A stretch of DNA of 64,000 nt, taken from the NCBI GenBank assembly GCA_964030785.1, contig OZ034978.1:4473001-4537000 (forward strand), given 5' to 3'. The notes beneath the pieces were generated by a model. The model did no database searches. It saw nothing but the letters and a program-made list of their open reading frames with translations, and had not been told where the DNA came from. Position numbers and translations under genes: made by a program. Each line of letters starts with the position of its first letter. Within the stretch, counting starts at the first letter, position 1. The DNA comes from Siderastrea siderea. Taxonomy: Eukaryota > Cnidaria > Anthozoa > Scleractinia > Rhizangiidae. Positions 49,001 through 61,253 of this stretch are shown here, one piece after another.

Positions 49001-52000
49001 TTATGGTGAGTCATCCTAACAGCCGAATCAAGGTTCAAAGGCCCAGGTCCGCTCACTGTAGCTGTAATGTAAATAAAGCATACAAGTAACATATACTTCA
49101 ATAATTAAGTATAGCCTGCTTGCAGGCGGTTTGAGGGGGTTTTTATCGTGGAAAACGCGGAATTCGCGATCGCCGGCGCCATCTTGGACGGGCACCAAAA
49201 TCGGTCTGGGGCGAGCGACAAAGCGTTGTCACTCGTCCCAGACCGACTTTCGCGCGAGTTCAGGATGGCTCCGGCGATCCCGAAAGCCGCGTTTTCTGCG
49301 ATAAAAACACCCTAAAACCACCGGCCTTTAAGCAGGCTACCATAAGTATCACATTCGTCGATTGCCATGTGTGGACATTTCACTTTTTCTTGGATATGTC
49401 AGGTGTGGCGGGCATTTGAACAGGTGTCTGTTATTTATGGGCATGTCTCTCAGTTTGCTTGCTTGTTTTTCTTTGTTTTACTTTGTGTTGTTGTTGTTGT
49501 TTTTGTTTTTTACAGAAACCTTGTGGTAACAACAAAGGGCACACGTGGATACTTCAAGGACAGGTCTGACAACCGTTTGTGCTTTAATTTCTGGAATTTG
49601 TGTTGCGGTGCCATAGTAGTTTCCAACGAGCGTTGTTCAGATATTTTGTTGTACACCATCTCAAGATACCAGGTATCTACTCCAGATTTAAAACATTGAC
49701 ACGGGAATTTACCAAATGGAGATACTCTTCCAGCCAAAAGGAACGAAAAACGAAAACACAAGATGAGCGCCCGGTGTTTATAGAGTCACGCAGTTCACTG
49801 CTCGTTTCTTGATAGTTTTGTCAAGATTTATTGATGTTTACTTGAAGATATAACCCAGCTTTAGCCGGAATTAAACCAGACGCTTCAACATAATAAAAAC
49901 ATGAAAAGGATGAAAACTTGAAAAGAAGACTGTATTATTTGTATACAAAAAGTTCCTTGCAAAACAAGAATAAAGAGGAATAAAATAGTTACTACGAAGT
50001 AAGACATTCATTTTTTCTTTTTCCAACTTAGGTGCCAGTGAACTTAAGTTCTCATCCAAATAATGTGGTTTTAGCATTGAAGCTTCCATACGTTAAAGGC
50101 GTTGCCTCTAAAGAACTAGACAACTACGATGATAGCAACAAGGTATGATGTTAGTTTTTTTGCCAGAAAATAAAGGTGGAAAAGCTAAACGGGCTCTGTC
50201 GCCTATTTTTAGGATTAACTTTTAAAAGCTAAAAGACAATGTTACAATTAGAGAAACCCAAAAATACCGGTTCAGTTTCAGTTACAATAAATTGTTTTAC
50301 CAGTTCTCTGAAACTATAATCAAGTGTGTTTGACTGCGGATCGCTAGGACGGATTGCAACTTGAAAACGTTAGGCTAATGTTTTTGATCTAATAAATATC
50401 ACTTTAGTAGCTTTTCCAGTCTCGATGATTTAGAATGCAAAGTATATTTTAGGGATTCGGTAACGGTGCCTCCAGTTTGTTGCAAGTGTTAACAATATAC
50501 CATATACGCTTATTTCCTTCTTAGGATGAAATTGCACTTGTGTATGACGCCGTTCAAGTTATTAATCTGGCGCTAAACACTGAGCCGTGCTTATCCATAA
50601 ATGAGTCTAACATTGATTCAAAAGATAGGGATGTGATGTTATCTTGCTTGAGAAAGGTAAACAGTTTGCGTGAATTTACTATTTAGGTTGTCAGCCTCTT
50701 GCCTTAATTGTGTGTTCCCTTTTCTTCTTTTTATTTTTCTTGCCGTTTCAGGTTCGTCTAGATGGTTTGACAGGAACTGTCCAATTTACCGAGAATGGAA
50801 ATCGAAGAAGAGTTTCACTGCAATTTTTAAACCTCAGGAACAACACCTTTGTAAAAGTAAGAACGTGTACCAAATGTTTTAGAAAGTTCCAGTAAATTTA
50901 GACATTTTTGTGTAACATACCTTTTGTTGTTATATATTTCTTTTCTTAGATAGGTACGTGGAATATAACTCAAGGTATCATGCTGTTTGAAAACATCACA
51001 CATAACGTCCAGACCTCAAACCCCGAAGGAACGTTGGCAGGAAGGAAGTTAAAAGTCGTCGTTATTGAGGTAATAAGGACATAAGGGTAGAAACCAGTTT
51101 CTGACAAATGTAGAGATCGTAAATTTCTATTTTAAATCCAAAAAACCATTTTCACCATCGAATCATCATCACTGCAGTCATCGTTATCATCTGCCATCAT
51201 CACATTTGTCATCACCATCGTCGTCGTCGTCATCACTACCATCACTAATATTATTTGATTATTATCTTATCACCGTCATCATTCTTATTAACTCAAATCG
51301 TCAATACCAAATCTTTTTATTCGTTTGCTTTATTTTGTTGCTTTTTCTTTACCAAACCAGATTGCACCTTTTGTCATGAAGACGAAACAGGATAGTGGCA
51401 CTATTACAAATGAGGGTTATTGCATTGATCTGCTAAATGAACTGGCGAGAGTTCTCAAGTTTACATATGAGATATACTACTCCCCAGATGGATTGTTTGG
51501 CGGTGTAAATGAAAATGGAACCTGGAATGGCATGATGGGCGAGTTAGTAAGCAAGGTTTGTAGTACTGTTGGTTGCAGTTGTTATTTACCTGGCAGCAGG
51601 GGGATTCTCGTAGAACGTGCGTGTTTTCTGATTTGTCCCTTGCTCTACTAAAGTTTGCCAACTGACAGTCTTAAAATCGGTGGTTTAAATGCCCAATCGC
51701 ATCTTTCTCTAAAAGTGCGAAGACAATTCCTACCCAAGAATTATTTTTCTACTTCATTTTTTAAGTAATGGTGGTAGCTTTTAATCTCAGGTACATTAAG
51801 GACTGGGTCATTTGAGGTACATGCAAAAATGAAGGGGGTGGTCTATCTCAGTAAGTATGCAACCTATTGACACGAAATCAAGCAAAAAGGTGAAACTTGT
51901 TACGAAGGCTCATTTTGATAAACAGATGTCACAATAGGGATCACGTGACTAATTAAGGTCTTGAATTTCGATATTATTCTTTAGGCGAGATGTAGGAGAA

Positions 52001-55000
52001 CTTATGCAAACCTAACTTACAAAAGGGCGTCTTAATAGCTTTCCTTGCATTAAGTTCTACACGAAATTAACTGGAAGGCGTGTCCAGGTCACGTGGTCAT
52101 TGAAATGTGATGATTTTACTGTCACGCAATAGCCTTAAGACCCTCATCCAGAGTAGGGAGACCACCTTTCCAGTTACATTTGGAAAGTACTTCATAAAGG
52201 TAGAAACGCAATCACTGGAAATGCCAGAGAAACGTATTTTTTCCTAGTGTGCAGAAGCCCTAAAGAACAAAACCGGAAGTAAAACCTTAATTAGTCACGC
52301 AATGTGTTGCCATGGAAATGTCAATGTCAAAAATACTATGTCAACAGGATAAAGGCCCTGGCCAAGTCTCATACTTATCACATGTTTCCTTTCGAAGATA
52401 GACCGCCCCCATTACTTTCAGACCCAGTCCTTAACGTACCTGAGATGCAAAAACATTTCGGCATCGAAATGTTGTCAGAAACGTACCCTTTAATTTTCGT
52501 CCTTTATGCACGGATTAGACCCACCCCAACTCAAATGTACTTTTATTTAAAAAATACCAAGCATTCTATTATTATTCGAAGTTTTTTCCATTCTTTTTTC
52601 CCCTTTAAAGCGCGCTGACATCGCCGTATCTGCGTTGACGGTAACTGAAGATCGGGAGAAAGTAGTGGACTTCACAATTCCTTACATGTTCTATACCGAG
52701 GACATACTACTGAAGAAACCGTCATCCAAAGAAAACACTAATCTCCTACAGTTTTTGAATCCTTTTGACAATCTCGTTTGGTATTGCACCCTGGCTACAT
52801 TGGTGATTGTCTCAATTGCTGTGTTTGTAATAAATTACTTCAGTCCTTATGGATACAAAGACGAGAATGGTCAAGGAACGTCTGAGGACTTCAGCTATTT
52901 TAACAGTTTATGGTTCACATTGGCTTGCATGCTGCAACAAGGCGGGGAAAACACACCTAGGAGCTTGTCAGGTAAGACAGGGAGATAACGGATCGTTACA
53001 ATTCTTGTGTCTAGAACAGCCTTACCAGGCTTTTGAGGTGCATCTAAATCAAACTTACCCTAGAGGCTAATAAAACCAAGCTTACTAGTCATTTTACTAG
53101 ACTTGTTTCGTCGCAAAAACCTGTAATTCTCGTTCTTACCTGACATTTACCGGGCGCTTGATACAAGGGTAAGCACCGAAATAACAGCGCTAAATACTTA
53201 CATCGTCCACTGACAAAAGTGAAACTTAAAAACGGATGAGTTAGTGATTGTCGGAAGAATGTAAACAGTTAGCTCGGTCTTTCTACCTTGAGGTCGGTTA
53301 TTTTAAATCCGGGTTCTTTCTTACACACAACACTTATCTTTATCCAGGTGTATTAAGGGCTCCAGCGGTTAGCGTAACTAGTCTGCAAGTGGAAGGGTTA
53401 ACGGAAGGGGGGGGGGGGAGGACACCAGGCTAACTTTTAATCCAGCCAGAAGAACACCAACTGACCTGGTTGGCAAATGCTAAACAAATGTGAAGCTTAG
53501 TACCGGCGGTGTGGGACAACATATTCGTGAGGTAATTTTCCAGTCAGTATATCTACAAACAAAAATAATATTTTAAAATCTCTCCTGCAAACAAACATTA
53601 TCAGTTTTTTAAATTCACATTCTGTTGGTTGTAGAAGACATACCTAGTTGTTATTGTCCAAGCTTGATGCTCAGATGCGGAGACATTGGTCTTTTAGTTC
53701 ACGTATTGACTGAGATGAGTCGAAGTCGAGATCCACACGTACACAAAGCAGCGTACGCCATTTTGAAAAGTTAACGGGCGCACGTGGCCACTGTGGAGAC
53801 ATTCAGCCCACTCGGGCATCCAGTCAGATTGCAGGATTCAATTTATTTGGACCGCGTGCGCAAGCAGAGCAGAAAGACAATAATACGATTGATTATACAA
53901 TGGACAGAGTAAAACGCGTGTTCTGATTGGTGCTTGTTATGCTTTATACAATGGACAGAATAAAACGCGTGTTTTGATTGGTGCTTAGTATGCTTTATAC
54001 AATGGACAGAGTAAAACGGGCGTTTTGTTTGGTGCTTATTATGCTTTATACAATGGACAGAGTAAAACGCGTGTTTTGATTGGTGCTTGTTATGCTTAAT
54101 ACAATGGAAAGAGTAAAACGCATGTTCGTGTTTTGATTGGTGCTTATTATACTTTATACAATGGACAGAGTAAAACGCGTGTTTTGATTGGTGCTTATTA
54201 TGCTTTATACAATGGACAGAGTAAAACGCGTGTTTTGATTGGTGCTTGTTATGCTTTATTCAATGGACAGAATGAAACGCGTGCTTTGATTGGTGCTTAT
54301 TATGCTTTATAAAATGGACAGAGTAAAACGGGCGTTTTGTTTGGTGCTTATTATGCTTTATACAATGGACAGAGTAAAACGCGTGTTTTGATTGGTGCTT
54401 ATTATGCCTTATACAATGGACAGAGTAAAACGCGTGTTTTGATTGGTGCTTATTATGCTTTATACAATGGACAGAGTAAAACGCGTGTTTTGATTGGTGC
54501 TTGTTAAGCTTAATACAATGGAAAGAGTAAAACGCGTCTTCGTGTTTTGATTGGTGCTTATTGTACTTTATACAATGGACAGAGTAAAACGCGTGTTTTG
54601 ATTGGTGCTTGTTATGCTTAATACAATGGCAAGAGAAAAACGCGTGTTCGTGTTTTGATTGGTGCTTGTTATACTTTATACAATGGACAGAGTAAAACGC
54701 GTGTTTTGATTGGTGTTTGTTATGCTTTATACAATGGACAGAGTAAAATGGGCGTTTTGTTTGGTCTTGGGGAGTTTGTGATTAAAGTACAGGCGCACGA
54801 ATGACGTTATGATCTGTAAAGTTCTGCGCGCCCAAATCATCACTACAAAGATTTTTAAAAACATTCCAAATTCTGTGCGGGATAACCGAAGTCAAAACAA
54901 CGCTTTAAATAAACAGATTCTATTTGGCCGTACTTGTGTACTCTGATAACGCACAGAGGACACCACGTTTTGACGTCATCTATGTTTTAAAAGAGTACAC

Positions 55001-57226
55001 ACGCTCGACTACATGGAATCTATTTGTTAATTAAAATGTCCCTTTAATAACTTTCAGGTCGCATTCTCACTGGATGCTACTGGTTTTGCATTCTTATCTG
55101 GGTCTCAACGTACACCGCCAACTTAGCCGCCTTTTTCACTGTAAAGAAAGCGGAATATCCCATCAATAACCTAGCAGACCTCGCAAAGTCCACTTACGGA
55201 GTAGGAGTGTTAGATTCGTCAAGTGTGTCTGAGGCATTCAAGAAAAGTTCGCATGAAACACAACAGAAACTTTGGTACCGAATGAAAGCAGCCGGAACCT
55301 TTCCTCAAAGTACATCTCAGGGTGCTCAATGGGTCAGAGAAAGAGAGCAATTTGCGTTTATTAACGACGGACCAACTCTCAGACACCTTGCCAACCAGCC
55401 TCCCTGTGATCTCACTACACGTAAATACCACAAATATTTAACGCATCTCCCTCATCATGTTTTGTTATTAGAGCTAAATCAACCTAAGCCACATTCCCTT
55501 ACTTGTTTCCACTTCACATTGTTATAAAAATCTTGTCAAGGTGTTTGCTTACTTACATGTGTGTTGACGGGAATTGTGCCTAAAGTAGAAGGGATTGTGC
55601 CACGTACGAAAAGCCAGGAAATCCAATTAAAACCATTTTTTAGAAGTCTTGGGATCATCAATCATCCTCATCCAAGGAAAAACGGTGGTACTACATATGT
55701 TTATACTCGAACATTCCATTTCATAAACCTTTTTACCTCACAAGCAAAAAAATTCGACCACTTGTACATTTGGATGCCATCTGAGTAATCAATAAAAATA
55801 AAGCTTCTGAGCAGTACTGTCATCAAGTGGGATTTCTTTGTTTGTCTACTTATGTCTGTCTGTCCGTTTGTTTGTTTATGTTTTCTTTGTTGTTTTTTAA
55901 TTTACCTGTTTGTTTTTACTCACTTGATTTCCCAATTTTGTAGTTGCTTTTTTTCCACTTTGTACTTTGTGTTAATAGGAACCATGATAGCTTGGGTTAA
56001 CGGGAAGCCCAGAACGCAAATAGCTAGTGAATTCTGCAAACGTTTTGTTTTCTTTAAAGTTCCAGGTCTTACCACTGCTAAAGGACTTTCATTTGCTCTA
56101 CAAGCAAATGATCCTCACACTATGGACTTCACATTGGCTATTTTACGACTTCATGAAAAACATTTCATTGACGCAATCAGACGTAAATGGTGGGAAACCT
56201 CGAACAGATGCCCTGAAGAAGAGAAAACGAGTATGAAAATTGCCTTGACCAGTTTCAGTATACATTGCATGAGTCTAAAGCAGCCTAAAGCCTTTCCACG
56301 GCGCTTACATTCTTCCATGCAGGCTTCACCCATCCAAACACTCCTGTTCATGGCATATCTGTTCCATATTACTTTCTAATAGCTGTCTATATCATCTCTC
56401 CACACCTCCAACGGTCTCCCTCTTAATCTCTGTCCATTCGTGGGCCTACACACCATTGTTCTTAACCTTTTTCCTGCTGTCAGAGATAAGGGCGACATGG
56501 TCAGCCCACTTCTACTTATTCTTGACACCTGGGTGGTAACGTCCTGAAATCTTACTTCTCTCACTTATTGTAACAAACACAGTTTGAATTTACCTCACGA
56601 GGTGAACTAGTTCACGAGTAACCAACTTCAACGAGTTGGCCGTTAAGCTGTTTGATGAGTTTGAGTGTAGTTTTGTCTTATGTTTTTTGTGTATGTTGTT
56701 TGAGGGGAAGGTATTCTTGTTGTTGTTTCTTTTGTTGTTGTTGCAAAGACGATAACCTCAGAACATTAAGTTCAGAGTATAATAGATGTGAACGGACGAA
56801 ATGTTTGTGTCCACTCTCCAATGGTACAAATGTTAAGTAACTTCATCATATGTATCTTTGCGTCCTACTTTATTGGGTAAATTCCGTAAGCCGAAACCAC
56901 TTGAATAAAAGTTGATTGTTCAGGAATACTACCACGTTCTACAAAACGAAATTTCAGTGTTGAGTTGAATAGGTGAGAAATGTTTAATAAATCTCTCTTT
57001 TGTTTTAATTTCAGTACTTTCTAAAAAGAGAATTGGTCTGATGAGTATGGCTGGTGTATATATTGTGATGGCTGTTGGGATGGTTGTGGCATTCCTCACA
57101 CTGATCGCTGAGATTTACTGGAAGAGGAGAGGAACGAAAAAGCTTTATATGAACACAAGTCGAAAGTATGAAATTTTAATTGACTTTAAAAAGGCTTACA
57201 AATGCGCCCTGGCGATAGCATGTTAA
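43076..57226 (+). CDS. ionotropic glutamate receptor-like subunit, copy B, complete (14 exons, 826 aa)
   Basis: Predicted ligand-gated cation channel subunit. Exons: 43076-43163, 43639-43767, 44327-44566, 45637-45842, 49516-49563, 50032-50142, 50525-50656, 50752-50856, 50950-51069, 51361-51555, 52611-52971, 55058-55420, 56060-56230, 57015-57226. All borders are GT/AG and phases agree; the coding total is 2481 bases. Signal peptide MERRTVCITLFIVLTFV; amino-terminal domain to about residue 385; S1 to about 495 (Thr468 and Arg473 contact the ligand in relatives); M1 514-535; pore loop with Gln567 at the Q/R site and Glu571 at +4; M3 STYTANLAAF 595-604; S2 with Ser634-Val635 and Asp682; M4 767-789. 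AMPA/kainate-like order, near usual length. The pocket (S-S-V, Asp) resembles glycine-binding GluN1. Copy A differs at 28 of 605 shared residues. AKDF versus Epsilon subfamily is unresolved. Confidence 0.92.
44567..45636. repeat. intron 3 of copy B with decayed inverted-repeat elements
   Basis: Contains a small hairpin (CAATTATTTGCC and GGCAAATAATTG around 45500-45538) and coral-type repeat sequence at 44770-45030. No coding exon is expected, since the phases of exons 3 and 4 join. Confidence 0.4.
46040..46135 (+). pseudogene. tiny LINE reverse-transcriptase fragment in intron 4 of copy B
   Basis: The plus strand encodes WLSISQRRGIISLIPK, matching the TQRRGIIKLIPKK motif of the intact LINE ORF2 here. 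Only about 95 bases remain. Confidence 0.65.
46132..47541. mobile_element. possible TTAA-flanked DNA element, intron 4 of copy B
   Basis: TTAA at 46132-46135 and 47538-47541 flank GGTTACA and its inverted copy TGTAACC. The seven-base inverted repeat is short, so this is tentative. Open frames inside are short and unrecognised. Confidence 0.3.
47664..48778. mobile_element. 1.1-kb element with about 88-bp inverted repeats and 9-bp target duplication
   Basis: The element spans 47673-48769. Both ends start TAGCCTCCCACGCAGT and stay nearly complementary for about 88 bases through AACGCCTGCTTACCCGAGT. CCCATGCTC is duplicated exactly outside (47664-47672 and 48770-48778). Long inverted repeats with a 9-bp duplication suggest a MULE-type superfamily. 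No transposase; a 103-aa internal frame (48220-48531) shows no motif. Confidence 0.85.
49112..49339. mobile_element. 228-bp foldback element, intron 4 of copy B
   Basis: The left end TAGCCTGCTTGCAGGC and the right end GCCTTTAAGCAGGCTA are inverted, and complementarity runs through GTTTTTATCG, AAAACGCGG and CGATCGCCGG to the centre. TAAG sits near both ends, a possible short target duplication. Copy A carries its right arm at 1-43. Confidence 0.75.
51157..51295. repeat. degenerate ATC/TCG trinucleotide repeat, copy B
   Basis: Partner of 1857-1996, with fewer TCG units. Confidence 0.7.
51784..52446. mobile_element. 659-bp inverted-repeat element unique to copy B
   Basis: It fills 51786-52444 of intron 10. 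The matching point in copy A (about 2488) is uninterrupted. The left end CTCAGGTACATTAAGGACTG mirrors the right end with one mismatch over 24 bases, and looser similarity continues for about 75 bases (GGTCTATCT shared). AT occurs at both borders and once in copy A, giving a 2-bp target duplication. No open frame of note. Confidence 0.85.
53407..53418. repeat. poly-G tract, copy B
   Basis: Twelve G; 18 in copy A. Confidence 0.9.
53897..54770 (+). repeat. 51-57-bp minisatellite, about 17 units, intron 11 of copy B
   Basis: Tandem units of ACAATGGACAGAGTAAAA, then usually ACGCGTGTTTTGATTGGTGC and TTATGCTTTAT. Some units have an extra six bases (CGTGTT). Several blocks of neighbouring units repeat in the same order, which suggests growth by multi-unit duplication. 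Confidence 0.92.
54905..55030. mobile_element. short foldback element with TTAA ends, copy B
   Basis: Partner of 4320-4445, at the same place before exon 12. Confidence 0.55.
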
Positions 57227-57909
57227 TTACACAATCCCGTATAGTCTCATATGCCAAATATTGCTTTCCATTGATTGATTGCTTCTCAAAAGCCTCCCAT
57301 TGTTCCAAATTCTTTGTTGACCAGCCAATTCACATTTACCCATCGGGTACCTATTTTTCTTTGTAGTCACACGCTCGTAGCAAATTTGCTTTTTGAAGTG
57401 CGCTGAGGAAAAGGATGCCTGTAGAACTGCCTAATTACCTTTCACGTGCAAACTGCTTACGTCTTACACGTTATCGTTAGCTAACTGTGACACTGAAATA
57501 GGGCCTTAAACAAACTAATTATCTTGCGTTAGACCAAAACCTGGTTCTTGCAATAATATCAATTCTCGGCCTCGTTCTCGTGATTCTATGAGTGGTAACT
57601 TACAGTTATACTACTACATTTATAGGTGATGTCAAGCACAGGACCCTGTTCAGCTCACAGACATATATAAGATTATATAGATTAGATTATAGATTATATT
57701 AGATATAGATATAGCTTATATAGATTATATAGATTCTATAGATTACTATTTCTTGTAACAGGCACGTAATTCAGTCGTTTACTACTAAACGATTTACTAC
57801 TACTGCTCACACTGCCTCATCTCCAGTTTTCACAGTTAAAAATAAAGAGAAGTATTAGACTAAGTATTTTCCCAGATACCGCCCCATTAGTCGCTACTTG
57901 TTCATACAC
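57227..57909 (+). other. 3' UTR and 3' flank of iGluR copy B
   Basis: Closely matches 7046-7760. AATAAA at 57841-57846 is the conserved candidate polyadenylation signal. AT-rich low complexity lies at 57660-57750. Confidence 0.35.
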
Positions 57910-58290
57910 GAATATCAAGGCTCAGAGGGACAATTATGGTTACAATGTCCTGCCTTAAGATACAATGAGGGCAATGATCAAGCTGCAAAGACACAACTTT
58001 GGGCGAAATGTGTTGCCATAATATATGACACGGTAGGCAGTGAACAAGGCGCAAAGAGGCAACTTTGGGCGAAATGTCTTGCTTTAGAATACGACGTGAG
58101 GGAGGTCCTCAAAGTGCTTAGGATACAACGCGAGGCCAGATTAAGATGTAGAGAGACAACTAAGGCAACGTCTCTTGCCTTAGTTAAGGCACGATGGCAG
58201 TGTTCAACGTATAAAGAGACAATTTTGCCAAAAAGCTCATTGTCTTAGGATACAAAACAAGGGCAGTGGCTAGGGTAGAGAGAGACAAAT
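57910..58290 (+). repeat. decayed tandem repeat of about 55-60 bp, copy B
   Basis: Partner of 7760-8130. Confidence 0.6.
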
Positions 58291-58379
58291 TTGGCTATTT
58301 GGAGGTAAACTCGAAAGTACATGCTCCTTTGGCCACCACACACATCTGTAACCTTTGTTTTAATTTATTTAAAATAATA

Positions 58380-58790
58380 ATTTACATAATATAAAAAATA
58401 TAATAATGATGCTAAATACTTAATAATAGTAATGTACTAATAGTCTACCTATAGCAGGCAAACGCCTTTCTAAAAAGATATGTCTTTACTGTCCCTTTAA
58501 AAAGATTAAAATTACTTATAGCTCTAATGTTTGAAGGTAGTTTGTTCCAAATTAAGTCCAGTGGCTGCCATCTGAAATGACCTATCTCCAAGAGTTTTCT
58601 TCGTTTTAGTTCTAGGTGACCGTAATAAGAGTTCTTTTGGCGATCGCAGATTATATTGTTGCTGTTCCTTTGTCTTAACTAAATTACAAATATAAGATGG
58701 TGCAATACCATAAATTGCTTCAAAAGATATACTTGTACCATGTAAATTTCACGACTCTTTGTCAATCCACCTTTTTCTGTAAATAGTGTA
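58380..58790 (-). pseudogene. old CR1/L2-like LINE remnant, uninterrupted in copy B
   Basis: The minus strand encodes FEAIYGIAPSYICNLVKTKE, NLRSPKELLLRSPRTKTKKT and GDRSFQMAATGL, then after a frameshift the end of ORF2. The AGGCAAACGCCTTTC site occurs once here, giving the empty-site state of the nest in copy A. Confidence 0.75.
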
Positions 58791-58795
58791 AAATA

Positions 58796-61220
58796 AAATG
58801 AGCCATGACCCATGGCAAAAATGTCTTGCCATAGGACACGACGTGATGGGAGTAATTAGGGGCCAGTGTTCTCAGAGCTTTCCTCAGTTAGGATAATATT
58901 TTAAGTATGTATTAGCAACATGACATCGTTTGTTTTACAACAATACATGAGACACATCTTAACTTAGGAGAGATTTTTTGAATCGGGCACCAGGACTAAA
59001 TCTAGCCATAGATCTTGCTATCGCAACTACAAGATAAAAAAAGCTAGGCTGATTTCATGGGAACGAAAATGGTATATTTGAAAAAAGAATATTTCGTATT
59101 GTGAGAGCAAATATTCTTAACCTGGGGTTCATGTTAGCTTACTAGATTGTCTATGATCTTCAGGATGGGTACAGTGTGCGGTATCAAGTCTCTGGTTGTT
59201 GATCTGATTAGGTCAAATTACGGTGTATTAGTATTGATCGTCTGTCAGTAATACCCGTCCCACGGAACGGGGAATCTCGTGGTCATTGATGCTTTTTTGC
59301 TTGTTTGTTTTTTCGTTTTTTTTTTAATTTCTACAAGGAGGGTTTTGTATAATATTTCACCAATGTTTTCCTCTCCTTTTAATCAGGGTCCAAAGGGAGG
59401 GCTTTGGGGTGCTGGAGCCCCGAAATTTTTGTCGTGGAGCCCGGAACCTGATTCCTTTCTCTACTTAAAGCCCGGACAGAAATTCTGATTCTGGCAAAAT
59501 AGAACCCTGGAGTGGAGCGATGGAGCTCTAGAGCCCCGAATTTTCCGTCTGGGAGAACTGGAGCCCGAGTTTTTGAGGCCGGAGCCCTGGAGCCTTGAAC
59601 CTCTTTGAAACCCTGTTTAATCAACAATGAAGTTTGATCTGATTCTCTAACTTTCTGTCTCTTGTCAGTCTCTCTTCTCGCGAGTTTTTCACATATAAAT
59701 CTCGGTTTTTCATTACTTGTACCTGCTGTTAGGCTGATCATCGATCATCTTCTTTTTTTACCACTCACTCTTAAGTTTGAACCTTTTATCTGGTGTACTA
59801 CTTTGTGACACGTCGTGACGTCACAAAGCAGCCATTTTGAATTTTGAGGCAGCCATCTTGAATGCCAAGCCTGCAGTCATACAACTGGCAATGACGACAT
59901 CGAAAAAATACGAATTTGCTCTAAGAAACACACAAAAGCACACAAAAGTGAAGGATTCTCTTCTTCTTACAAACTAAGGGGAAAAACTGAAAAAAAAAGA
60001 CTGAACTAAGACAGAAAATAGTCAAAATACACTTCATGAGTAGACGGTTGCTATAGAAACGTCAATCATCACAGACACGTCACTGACACAGGAAAATTTT
60101 GTCTGATAAATTTTAGAAAGAGTCACAAGATTTGGTGATTATTCGTGATTATTCGACTAGCCGTTTAATAGTTATAATTCGTTAAAGTCAGCGCGGGCAC
60201 AATGTGCCCCCCCCCCCCCTGCCCAGGCTAAATAGGGTTATACAAAAACTTACCCCCTGGAACAGGCTAGGAATCATTGATATACGACACAAAAAAACCC
60301 CAGTAGACTACAGACACCTTAGTTATTAGATACACCAGCGCCTAAAATAACATGCACCTAAACATAAAGTGTCTCCGACATAGCCCGATGATACAGCGAG
60401 GTTCCTCTCTTAACAATACCGACAATCTCGCGAACATCAGGAAATCTTCACGAGAGCTCACGAAAATAACCACAAGAATGTGCTCAGGAATGCGCTTAAC
60501 TCCATTACAATATCTCATGGTTGCGATAGCAACTACGAGATAAAAAAAATCATGGCTAATTTCATGGTAGGGAAGCCGACATATTTGAAAATCAAATATT
60601 TCGTATTGTGGAAGCGAATCAGGACTTTTCCTGCAAATCTCATTTCCAGATCTCTTTTTGTTCTGAGGATGTGATAAGTGCGACAATATTGCAATGGGAT
60701 ATAGAGTTTCATCGTTTTGGTCCGATTTACAGCATGTTAGCTTAATGATTTGAAGCCTAGGGTATCGATTCAACTGGTTAGATCTGAAATTCGGCGAGCA
60801 GACTGCGAGTATGTAGTCTCTAATTTTAGCAGTGGCGATTGTGGGGCGGGTGAAAAACACACTCACGCGCGCACGAAATTTCGATGGGCCGCGAAGTGAG
60901 GGGAACGCCGAAATACTATAATATACTTTTTTTCCAGTAATGGAGTAAATGTTTTAAACCCTCAGATGAATCAGGTAAGGAATGGTAATTGAGGGTATGT
61001 CTAATGATGACTAATTTGAGTTTGTGCAGGTAACAAACTCTAGGATACGTGCATCGTAATCATTACAGGCGCCAGTGCATAATGATTGCCGCTTGAGTAC
61101 GTGTATGGCAACGAGCGTGTCACAGCAAGTTTCAGTCAATTTGTAAATGGATACGACTCCACTCCTCTAATCCACTTCCTTCTGGATTGCAACTAAAACA
61201 ACCTTCTTCGATATTTATAA
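58796..61220. other. upstream flank of the second gene, copy B
   Basis: Matches 21570-23990: the dispersed repeat pair (59020-59115, 60520-60620), the GGAGCCC-rich tract (59380-59620) and a C-run near 60207-60218. No gene supported. Confidence 0.4.
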
Positions 61221-61253
61221 CTTTCAGATGCCTAAGTGGATCAGTACTCCACA

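Noticed and set aside
53897..54770. CRISPR-like regular array
   Set aside because: The units are wholly tandem with no unique spacers, and the setting is a eukaryotic intron. It is a minisatellite.
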